49,730 bases of DNA, taken from contig MU657171.1 in the NCBI GenBank assembly GCA_026770575.1, positions 640,876 to 690,605 on the forward strand, given 5' to 3'. The number at the start of each line of letters is the position of its first letter. The first letter of the stretch is position 1. The notes beneath the pieces are model-generated. The model was given only the letters and a program-made list of their open reading frames with translations, did not search any database and was not told the DNA's origin. Below are positions 41,338 to 49,730 of the stretch, piece after piece. Origin of the DNA: Pelagophyceae sp. CCMP2097. Lineage: Eukaryota > Sar > Pelagophyceae. Position numbers and translations under genes: made by a program.

Positions 41338-42963
41338 CTACCACCCGGTCGACGACGTCGGTCCGGTGGAGCCGTCGTCGCTGTCGCCGCCTTTGGCTTC
41401 GCTCCGCCATCGAGGCGGCGAGTCGCCGCCGCGGCCGGGCGAGTCTCCGCGGCCGGGCGAGCCGCCACGGCGGCCGGGCGAGCCGCCGCCGCGGCCGTCC
41501 GGCGCTTTGGAGTCGTCGTCGCGCCTCGACACCTCTGCGGTCTCGTCGTCGTCGTCGTCCTGCTGCTTGTCGTCGTCGCTGTCGTCTTGCTGCTTCGACT
41601 CTAGCGAAGAGAACGCCTCTTCTTGCAGCGAGAGCGTCGGGAGGCCGTCGCCGCCGAGCCTGCGACGCAGTCGTCTCGGGGTGGCGGCGCGGGGGACGAT
41701 CCACGTGCAAAGAAGGCTGGCGCACAGCATGTGCGCGATGACGAGGCAGAGCGTGGAGCGCTCGGCCTGGATGAGGCGCCGCGAGAGGGCGGCGGCGCCG
41801 GGGTGGTACCGGAAGGCCGGGAAGGTGTAGAATTCCATAAGCGCGAACATGCCCGCGCCGCAGCACTCGATACCGTTCCTACGCACGCCTCAAAGCGCAG
41901 CCGCACCCCCGGCGCCACGCACTCCCGCTCGTCGGCCGTCGCCCGGATGTAGTCGAGCATGAAGGGCTGTGGGTCGTCGTCGTCGTCGACGGCGCTCTCG
42001 TCGAGCAAGTCGGAGACGAGGACGACGTTGACCTGCGGCCGGCCTCAGATGAGTGCGATTCTTCGCAGGGAAACGCACGGCGAGGAGCTCCTGCTGGAGC
42101 GCGTCGAGCGTGAAGCGCGTCTTCGCCTGGCCGTCGCTGGCGAGGGACGACTCGAGGGGCCGGAACGCGTCGACGAACGCGGCCTTGACCTCGCCAAACG
42201 CCTTTGCGATCATACGAGTCAGCAGCTGCCGCCGCGGCGCCGCGCCAAGCAGCGACCACTTGTCGACGAAGCGGTTGCCGCGGAGCCTGAAACGGCCGCT
42301 GCCGCAGGGCGCGGCTCGCGTGCATCGCGAGGGCGCTGCCGAAGAGGGCGCGTGCGACTCACATGTTCCGGACGGCCTCGCGCCGCTCCTTGGCGTCCGC
42401 CGTGAGTCGGTCGAGGACGTTGAGACCTAGCCGCGTCGCGGGTGCTGCTTCGGACGTCCGCCGCCGGGCGCACCGGCGTTGAGCGTGTCGTCGAGTTTCA
42501 TGATCAGCTTGCCGGCCTGCGTTCGGGCCGTTGAGCGTCCCTCGGTCTCCCCGGCGCGTCCCTTGGTCTCCCCGGCGCTCCGCGGCGCCGGCGCACCGTC
42601 GAGTCCTCGGGGTCGAGCTCGAGGGCGCGGATGCACGCGGTGAGCGCGTCTCGCCTGCGGCCGAGGCGGTCGAGGGCCTGCGCCACGCGCGTGTAGCCCT
42701 TGCCGAAGCCCGGCGCGACCTCGACGCAGCGCTCCGCCTATGCACCGGCGTCGGACCGGCCGCGCGGCCCGGCGTTGCGTGTCGCCATCGACCGTGGGAG
42801 GGGCGTCGCGACGCACGTCCTCGAGGGCCTCTTCAGCCCGCCCGAGGCGCAGCAGCACGAAGCTGCGGTTGGTGAGCGTGTGAAAGTCCGACGGCTTCTC
42901 GCGCAGCCGCGCGCTGTACGTCTGCAGCGCCGTCGCCCACTCGTCGCGCTCCCCCATGCTCAT
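41338..42963 (-). CDS. TPR-repeat protein with acidic tail
   Basis: Seven exons (42963-42817, 42737-42597, 42516-42474, 42426-42363, 42286-42079, 42032-41923, 41878-41338) give 417 residues with all phases matched; five of six donors are gtgcg. The N-terminus carries TPR motifs (WATALQTYSARLREKPSDFH, AERCVEVAPGFGKGYTRVAQ, ALTACIRALELDPED). The middle (FVDKWSLLGAAPRRQLLTRM, VNVVLVSDLLDESA) has no family I know. A hydrophobic span (TLCLVIAHMLCASLLCTWIV) precedes an acidic and Gly/Pro/Ser/Arg-rich tail. TPRs bind other proteins, often chaperones. The stops of this gene and the SET gene are 75 bases apart. Confidence 0.72.
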
Positions 42964-43150
42964 CCCACGCCAACCGGCGCGAGAGCGCTCGGAAATTCGA
43001 AATTGACCTTGCACGACTTTTTTCGGCGATCACTTCCGCGTGGCAAAAGAAGCTTGCGTCGGTCGGCGGTGAGAGCCGGGTGAGAGGCCGTCGGCGAGGC
43101 CGCATGGGCGATGCAGAGGAGGATCTGCCCGCGCCTTTTCGCCCGAAGCA

Positions 43151-45632
43151 ATGCGCGTTGCCGCACGTGAAGGCCGCGCCGAAACGGCGGGCGGCGTCGG
43201 CGTCCCCCTCGGCTGCGTCCCGGGCCCCGCGAATCGAACGACGAGCGCCGTCCGGCGCCGTACACGCCCCGCGGGCAGGTCGCCGTGGTCGCAGTTCTTG
43301 GCCAAGCCCTCGGACAGCTTCGACGTGCGTGCGCCGATGATTTCGGCACTGTGGACACACCTTTGGCATCGACCGCGCGCCGCGGCACGGCGCCGCCGCA
43401 GGTGCGCGCGTCGAGCGATTACCGGCCGTCGGCGTCGACGTCGACGCGGGCGGCGGCCGTCTCGACGGGGCTCGTCGAGGACGTCGTCGTCGTCGGCCCG
43501 AAGAGCTTCCGAGTCGAAAACGTCGACCCGACCGACGCGCGCACGCTCCGCGTCGAAGCTTGCGTCCTCGAGGCGTGCGTCTAAGACCCCCGCCCCGGCG
43601 TCGCGGCGCGGACGTCCGTCCTCAGGCTGCCAGCGCCGTCGTTCGACGCGGCCGGAGCGTACGCGGCCGCCGGCGGCGCGACGGCGGCGCGGCGGCGAGG
43701 TGAACTGCCGACGCGCCTCGAGTGGTTCGTATTTCCCGACGGCGAGTGCCGGCTGCGTTTCCGGCGCGCGCGGCCGCGGCCGCGCGCGCACGCGTTTGCG
43801 CTCTTTGCCGCCGACGGCGCGCCGCTCCGCGGCGTCGCGCTCCGATTCTACGAGCGCTGCGCGAGGCCCACCGACGCCGCGCGGGGGCCCACGCTCTGGG
43901 TGCCCGTGGCCGTCTGCCTACTCTCGCGGCTGCCCATCGTGCCCGCGCTCGTGGCCTGGCTCGAGCAGGCCGCGGCGGTCCTGTCGGACGGCGCGCGCGG
44001 CCGCGCGGCGCTCCTCGCGGCGGCAGTGCAGCTCGCCGACGAGGTGCCGAGGCCGGTGGCCGGCGTGCTCGCCGTGCGCGTCGCGGGGCCCGCGCAGCAA
44101 CTCGTGCATGTCCGCGAGCACGACGCGCCGGGCGCGCTGCGGCCGCGGACGTTCGCGGGCGCAAGAGCAGCCGCGAGGCGCAACAAAATCGCCGACGGCA
44201 GCCTCCGGAACCTCCCGAGGTGCGCAATCAGGGTCGTTTGGTCGCTGCCCCGCGGGCAGCATGTTTACGAGCCATCCATCGCCGTTCCAAACGCAGGCCG
44301 ACGGGCGGCGGCGCGTCGCTGTGGCTCGCGGCGCTGCTCCTCGGCCCCGACGGCTTTGCGACGGCGCTCGCCTGCGTGCTCCTCGAGCGCGCCGTCATCT
44401 TGCACTCGGACTCGGTCGCCGTGCTCACGCCCGTCGCCGACGCGCTCGTCGCGCTCATCTATCCGCTCGAGTGGGCGCACGTCTACCTGCCAGTCGTGCC
44501 AAGGCCGCTCCTCGAGCTCCTCGACGCGCCCGCCGCGTTCGTCCTCGGCGTCCGGACGCAGTGGTTCGAGGAGGAGCCGGACCTCGCCATCGCGCAGGGG
44601 ACGGTGCTCTTCGACCTCGACCGCGGCACCGTGCGTGCCGCCGGGCGAGGGCCCCGTCGGAGCCCCGCGCGAGCGCCACGTGGCCGTCAGGTTGAAATCG
44701 CCGTAGGTCCGGGAGCACTCGGCGCTCGTCGTTTCGGACGAGCAGCGCGCCGTGCCGGAGCTCCCGCCGGCGTTCCTCGCCGACGTGCAGCGCGCCGTTT
44801 CAGACCTGCGCGCCGTGGCGTCGGCGCAGGTCGAGGCCGCTTGTTCGTCGCAGGCGGGGCCGCGGTCCACGAGGACCAAGCCGCACGACCGCGCGAATTC
44901 AAAGGACAACGACCTCGTCAAGGCCGAGGTGCGTTCCCGGGGACGATGCGTCCGAAGACGGCGCGATCATGTTGTACACAGGCCGCGCTGCAGCTCGTCT
45001 GCGCGAGGCACGTCTGCGCGCTGACTCGCCTCGACGTCGCTTCGCTGCGCCGGACCGGGACCAAGGCCGAGCGCGAGTTGTTTCTCGTCGACCGCCTCGC
45101 CGCCGACGAATCGGTACGGCCCTTTGTGCACCAGCTCGTCGAGACGCAGCACTTCCAACAGCTCGTCGACCACGACGAGCGGGAAGCGCTCGCACTGGCG
45201 CGGAGCGGCGCACCGCCCCGGGCGAGCGCCCCGCCAGACGCCGACGGCGCGCCCGACGCCGACGACGCGTTCTGCTACCGCATGCCACCGCCAATGTGCA
45301 AGGCCGCCGGCGACGCGTCCGGGGCCGAGGCTCTTGGGCGTCGCACGGGCGGCGGGCCAGCGCCGCCGCCGGCGGAGCCGCCCGACGCCTCGCTGTGGCG
45401 CCTCGACGCGATCCTCGCCGGCGGCGCGGCGGCGGCGACGCGCGTCTACAGATACGGCGCCCTGGCTGACCTGCTTGGCGTGCCCGTCGACGAGCTCTGG
45501 GCCAAGCTCAACCTCCAGCCCGCGGCACACGGCGCGCCACAGCTGGACGAGGCTCCGCCGCCGCCCGGGCCGGCGCGGTCCGCCTCGGACCCGCAGCCGC
45601 GGCGCCACTTTGACGCACCGGGCGGCACATAA
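43151..45632 (+). CDS. DENN-domain protein (probable Rab GEF)
   Basis: Six exons (43151-43324, 43402-43574, 43626-44150, 44297-44630, 44707-44928, 44982-45632) give 692 residues in consistent phase. uDENN-like parts are GLVEDVVVVGPKSF, RLEWFVFPDGECRL, GVALRFYERC and LWVPVAVCLLSRLPIVPALV. The core DENN part reads ACVLLERAVILHSDSVAVLT and YPLEWAHVYLPVVPRPLLEL. dDENN follows with VRPFVHQLVETQHFQQLVD. DENN proteins activate Rab GTPases in membrane traffic. The C-terminus is Ala/Pro-rich with ALADLLGVPVDELW. The first exon is the least certain part; an ATG at 43104 in another frame is the alternative. Confidence 0.85.
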
Positions 45633-45915
45633 GTCTTCTGAAATGGTCTAGTCGATCACGTGCCCATGGGCCCTTTGTGCAATGCCTAGCGAAGTCTCCA
45701 CGTCGCGACAGCCTCCTCAGCCTCGGACAAGTCTACTCGACCAGAAGGTCGTTTAGGATTTGATTTGACACTTTACAGGCTTGGCATCTGCCGGACCCGG
45801 GTACCCGAGCTCGAGCGCTCGACTCCTCGAGCCGAGTTAAGCCGAGTGGTTGCGCGCTGCGAGCTTTTCCGAGATCTCGCACGAGACCGTGCATAGGCCT
45901 ATACCCCGCCGAGGC

Positions 45916-47967
45916 ATGGGCCGGGGGCTCCCGCGGCCGGGTCGCCGGCCGCTGCGCCTGGCGGTGTGCCTTTCGTGCCTCGCCTGCGTCTTCGCGCCGC
46001 CGGTGCCTCGCGCGGGCGCCGTGCATCACGCGGGGCCGGCTCGGCTGCCGATTGAGGCAAACGCCAAAGTGACCTGCCGTTCCATCGTCGAATCGCCGGG
46101 GACGGAGTTTGTAGAAGTCATCCCCGAGTGGCGCTCAGTCGCGGCCGCGTGGAAATGGAGCACGGTGGCGACCATGCACGGCGTTTCGGCTGACGAGGCG
46201 TATAGCGCAAACGCCAACCTCGGACTCACCGACTGCTGCACGTCGCAGATCAAAGTCGCCAACCGAGCGAGGTGCGGGCAAGCATGGTCCCCGCGCCTCG
46301 GCTGGGCGGCCGGCACGGTCGTCGCGCGTCGAGCGTATTCCGCTCGTCCGTTTACGGCGTCGCCTTTAGGCCGCTCTGCTCCTTGTTCGCGTCCAGCCGG
46401 CCGTACAACCCGCTGCACTACGCGCTGTACTCGTCACGGCCCTTTGGCGGCGGTTCTAGATACGTAAACGCGCAGTGGGCCCGAGTGGCGCGGCCCCGCG
46501 TCGAAGTCGGAACCTTCAAGTTGGCACCCGGAAGAAGACGGAAGGATGCCGGAGAGGCTTGGCGTCGTGGTGCCCGAGCCGTGAGCGGGAGGCGGTCCTA
46601 TGAGAGGGTATGCCTCTCCAGCGCCGCCTTTGTAGGCGCACTTTGCGCGGCTGAACCACACGGGTTCGTGGGCGGGCGCGGGCGTGCGGAAGGATCTGAT
46701 TTGCGGCGAACAGTGCGTCAAAGCGTTCCACAAGCGAAATCCGTACCCGCACGACGCCATCTCCACGCCGTTTATCCTCGGCTTCGACTGGGTCATCACA
46801 GAAGCACCGTCGAAGAGCGGCGAGCCGTGGACGAAGCTAAAAGCGCCGGCGATTCTGTTCGTGCAGCGGCCCGTGCCGAATCTCGTCATGGTCTCCAACA
46901 CCGCAGAGGCGATGCAGCTCCTCCTCGACTTTGCCGTCGAGCCCGCGGAGCAGAGCCTCTCTCTGGATCGGCCGGACTCGAAACTGGTCGTATACGTGGC
47001 TTGCCACGGGCCGACGGGCCAAGACGGCGACGTCAACCTGACGCCAAAGCTGCGAAGAATACTCGACTCGCCCGTGCGTCGCCGTGCGCGTACGCCGCCG
47101 GCGCCTCGGAGAGGCAGTGTCGTAGGCGGTATTGCGCGTCTTCGCCCAAAACGCAAACTTCCAGCACGCCAAGCTGCGCGGCGCCCCGACGGGCATGTTG
47201 CAGGTGCAGCTCGCGCTCCGTGGTGCGTCGCATGGCGAAAAGGGGCCTCGGACGCCCGCACGATAGGCGACGCGCTGACGGCGCTGGCGAAAACGGCGCC
47301 GGCGTGGGCGGACCGCGACGCCGTCGTGCACGCCTGCTTCCACGACATGTACCAGGTCAGGGTCTCGTGCGGCGCCCCGTGGGATGCCATGACGGACCGT
47401 CGGCAGGACCGCAAGGACGCTAAGAAGTTTGTCACGCAGCAGTGCAACAAAAATCTGTGCAAGTGGTGCGACGGCAGCGTCAAGGCCGCCGCACCGGCCG
47501 ACCAGAAGAAAGACTTTTCGGCCTTTGGCAATCCGCACCTGTCCATCCTCAAGTACTGGCGCGAGGTCGTCCACTACCAATTCGCACTCTCGCCCTTTGG
47601 CAACGGCAAGGTGCGGACGCCGCATCCGTCGACGTCATTCCCGCCGTTTGCATCGCGGTTTAGGAGTGCGGGCGGACGTACGAGCTGCTGGCGCTGGGCG
47701 TGGTCCCGATCCTGCACGATTACCCGGGCTGCCGCACTGCCTACGAAGGGTTGCCCGTCGTCATCGTCAAGCGCTGGCAAGAAATCACGCCGCAGAACAT
47801 CGCAAAGTGGACGCAGGTCCGTCCCGCCTCGGCTGTTCGGCGGGAACGAAGAGGCTCGTACGTAGGCTCTGCTGCCGCAGCTCAACGACACCGCCGCCAT
47901 TTGGCACAGACTCTCGCCGAGCGCCATGCACGCCAAGATGCGCGCCGCGCTCAACCTAAGCCGATGA
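45916..47967 (+). CDS. Exostosin-like glycosyltransferase
   Basis: Seven exons (45916-46271, 46370-46580, 46636-47073, 47126-47222, 47267-47610, 47664-47816, 47881-47967) join in phase to 561 residues. The leader RRPLRLAVCLSCLACVFAPP is a signal anchor. The catalytic half shows VLRVFAQNANFQHAKLRGAP, then HYQFALSPFGNGK, ECGRTYELLALGVVPILHDY and YEGLPVVIVKRWQEITPQN. This is the nucleotide-sugar binding pattern of the exostosin/GT47 group. It would build cell-surface or secreted polysaccharide in the Golgi. The exon 2 to 3 junction (46581-46635) is less sure than the rest. Confidence 0.8.
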
Positions 47968-48304
47968 GACACCACCGCAAAGCCAACCCTGGGCCAGATT
48001 CTCGGAAGCCTAGGATTCCTATAGGATTCCTAGATCTACAGGATACAATTGTATCAGGATACCTCCGGTACACTCTAGATATCTCCTATCGTGTTGATAG
48101 GTAGAGCAAAAGGGATATCGCGTCCCAGTGCTCTGGTCCGCTGGAGACTTGGTATATAAAGAGTCACGACATGCTCCTATATACCCACGGCACTCCATCT
48201 AAGTGAAACGTAGCTAGTTGCCGGGAATTCCTTTCAATCGTATCGTGCCACGCAGGGGCTTGAGATTACGATGGGAACATTCCTGGGCAAGTAGTCTTAA
48301 TCGT

Positions 48305-48360
48305 GCACCCGCCGGGACTCGAACCCGCGACCGTCGGTGCTACGTCCCACCCGAAAGGGG
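48305..48360 (-). other. tRNA-like segment with B box (left copy)
   Basis: This is the mirrored copy of the 48665-48721 segment, read on the minus strand, with the same B box and the same missing 5' half. Confidence 0.55.
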
Positions 48361-48664
48361 GCCGATCAGAGTAACGTAAGCATAACCGGAGATATCTCCT
48401 ATCGAGTTGATAGGAAGAGCAAAAGGGATATCGCGTCCCAGTGCTCTGGTCCGCTGGAGACTGGGTATATAAAGAGTCACGACATGCTCCTATATACCCA
48501 CGAGCCCGGCGGGTGCACGATTTAGACTACTTGCCCAGGGATGTTCCCATCGTAATCTCAAGCCCCCGCGTGGCACTGGCACGATACGATTGAAAGAAAT
48601 TCCCGGCAACTAGCTACGTTCCACTTAGATGGGGTGCCGTGGGTATATAGGAGCATGTCGAAAG

Positions 48665-48721
48665 CCCTTTCGGGTGGGACGTAGCACCGACGGTCGCGGG
48701 TTCGAGTCCCGGCGGGTGCAC
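48665..48721 (+). other. tRNA-like segment with B box (right copy)
   Basis: The stretch ends ggttcgagtcccggcgggtg, with a T-arm-like stem and loop and a B box (ggttcgagtcc). The acceptor-like 3' end cgggtgca has no matching 5' strand within tRNA distance, and the D-arm position is replaced by a cccttt-cggg hairpin. It is therefore a tRNA 3'-half relic or SINE head, not a full tRNA. Confidence 0.55.
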
Positions 48722-49044
48722 GATTAGGACTACTTGCCCAGGAATGTTCCCATCGTAATCTCAAGCCCCTGCGTGGCACGATACGATTGAAAGGAATTCC
48801 CGGCAACTAGCTACGTTTCACTTAGATGGGGTGCCGTGGGTATATAGGAGCATGTCGTGACTCTTTATATACCCAGTCTCCAGCGGACCAGAGGACTGGG
48901 ACGCGATATCCCTTTTGCTCTTCCTATCAACTCGATAGGAGATATCTCCGATACCGCCCAAATATTTTTTTCCCAAACAAGTAGGAATTCCTAGGAATTC
49001 CTAGGATTTCTAGACTTGTAGACTTCTGCTTGAAAGTTCGTTCC

Positions 49045-49070
49045 TTGCTTGCTTAAAATCCACCCTGGGT
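49045..49070 (-). repeat. 26-base dispersed repeat, copy 2
   Basis: This is the inverse of the word at 39661-39686 with one difference (25 of 26 bases). A weaker tandem copy (cttgcttgctgttgttaaga) follows at about 49080-49100. Confidence 0.65.
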
Positions 49071-49182
49071 GGGGCTGGCCCTTGCTTGCTGTTGTTAAGA
49101 TCCACCCTTCTTCTTCTATTATGCACTCCACTTAGGCTGCTTAAAAACCAACAGGCGGTCCGTCGCTGCTGGACTCCACACA

Positions 49183-49515
49183 ATGGCTTTTTCCCACGTC
49201 GCCATTGAAGGCGGTGCGGCTTGTGATGGGTCTCGCGCGGTGGCTGCGCCTCGGCCTGGCGCTTGGTGTGGTGACAGCGGACCTCGGAGGGCCATGACAC
49301 CGCGGGGCAGCGGTGGTGCTATACAATGTACAGCACCGTCGCCGATCTTTACCCTCATGCCTCACCCTGGGTTCCTTACAAGGGGTTTCGCTAATGACGC
49401 CGAGGACTTTCTGTCCATTGCAGTTTTCGTCGGTTGGAGTTTGGCTCTGTTGGGAGTGATAGAGGACGTCGCGCTGAGTCCCATGATGCCCGGTCCAGTA
49501 AAAATCTTCTGTTAA
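49183..49515 (+). CDS. Doubtful reading frame at the window end
   Basis: A frame of 110 residues starts MAFSHVAIEGGAACDGSRAV and ends in a hydrophobic span (FLSIAVFVGWSLALLGVIED). Base composition is lower in GC than the real genes here. It may be a transposon relic or chance. Nothing else in 48947-49730 looks coding. Confidence 0.2.
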   Translation: MAFSHVAIEGGAACDGSRAVAAPRPGAWCGDSGPRRAMTPRGSGGAIQCTAPSPIFTLMPHPGFLTRGFANDAEDFLSIAVFVGWSLALLGVIEDVALSPMMPGPVKIFC

Positions 49516-49730
49516 AAACGCTCAAACTGAAAATCCAATCTTCCGTTTTGGCTCGTCTGAAGCCCCACTCGCGGCACTCGCACTGGACCGGTCATATACC
49601 ACCCCAGTGCGTATGGACCCGCCCCGTCACATAGCCAGAATTTCGATTCCTGCGATCCTGCAATGGTCAGCCGGGCCCGAACCTTCGCAATACGGAGGCA
49701 AAATCGGTTCAAAATCAAGGTAAAGAGGCA

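Larger units (their letters stand above)
48078..48946. mobile_element. Nested inverted repeat, SINE/MITE-like
   Basis: Two arms of about 282 bases (48078-48360 and, inverted, 48665-48946) are near-identical. Each outer end starts gatatctcctatcgagttga. The 300 bases between hold another forward copy of the outer 110 bases (48391-48501), joined to an inverted, shortened inner part (48502-48658). The arm's inner end carries a tRNA-like head with ggttcgagtcc. Read from head to tail, a unit is tRNA-like head plus unique body, as in a tRNA-derived SINE. The region is the most repetitive in the window, with no coding frame. Confidence 0.75.

Noticed and set aside
43722..45632. One long plus-strand frame through the DENN gene
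   Set aside because: It contains correct exons only in parts and runs through introns and wrong-frame exon 3; the spliced model fits DENN throughout.
46434..47552. A 372-residue minus-strand frame
   Set aside because: It is opposite the exostosin-like exons and has no family-like sequence.
48665..48721. A complete tRNA gene
   Set aside because: The T arm and 3' acceptor-like end are present, but there is no matching 5' acceptor strand or D arm, and the anticodon arm does not fold properly.
49010..49300. Peptide PRVDFKQA shared by frames at 39650 and 49060 as a protein motif
   Set aside because: The match follows directly from the 26-base DNA repeat; neither frame is otherwise coding.
1..49730. 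A CRISPR array, phage or bacterial operon
   Set aside because: There are no regularly spaced identical repeats, and genes have spliceosomal introns and eukaryotic families.

Overview
This window is nuclear DNA of a eukaryotic alga. It is GC-rich, its genes are broken by short spliceosomal introns, and several proteins carry bipartite or tripartite plastid-targeting leaders of the kind used with secondary plastids (ASAFAP-like leaders at 4599 and 9468). Together with CWC22, ORC1, a kinesin-9, a CHASE histidine kinase and WD40 arrays of the form '[24 protein letters not shown]', this points to a stramenopile, most likely a pelagophyte (Aureococcus or Pelagomonas type). That assignment is inference; no search was run.

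Layout, left to right: end of a WD40 gene (1-116); PX-PH phospholipase D (507-4275, minus); plastid-directed FGD-repeat protein (4599-5588); small secreted protein (5616-6170, minus); secreted Cys-rich protein (6339-7273); membrane fatty-acid desaturase (7540-9121); thylakoid-lumen protein (9468-10445); splicing factor CWC22 (10715-13063); a 1234-residue pentameric ligand-gated channel fused to an actin-like/exopolyphosphatase-like domain (13238-16942, minus); putative glycosyltransferase (17325-20307, minus); unknown protein (20492-21151); BART/ARL2BP-like protein (21229-21887, minus); AT-rich foldback DNA and a WD40 remnant (22110-22665); sulfotransferase (22694-23888); WD40 protein (24052-25203, minus); K+ channel (25301 onward) with a frame-broken RING-like tail; Cys-rich zinc-binding protein (26800-27308); membrane protein (27966-29589); AT-rich gap; CHASE hybrid histidine kinase (30784-33612); ORC1 (33802-36000, minus); kinesin-9 (36207-39383); degenerate SET protein (39763-41262); TPR protein (41338-42963, minus); DENN protein (43151-45632); exostosin-like glycosyltransferase (45916-47967); and a repeat island with a nested inverted repeat carrying a tRNA-like head (48078-48946).

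Genes often alternate strand, with convergent 3' ends 27-190 bp apart and divergent starts 97-330 bp apart. There are no operons; each gene is its own unit. Exon models were rebuilt by hand by requiring phase-consistent joins and family-like protein across each junction. Most introns are 44-90 nt, start GTGCGT/GTGCGC rather than GTAAGT, and end TAG or CAG; three appear to be GC-AG. Several introns have lengths divisible by three and no stop, so a plain ORF reading hides them inside the protein.

The most unusual items are the channel-ASKHA fusion, the GTGCG donor preference with GC-AG introns, and the nested inverted repeat with a tRNA-like head. A broken RING-like segment after the K+ channel and a frame break in the sulfotransferase may be assembly errors or real lesions.
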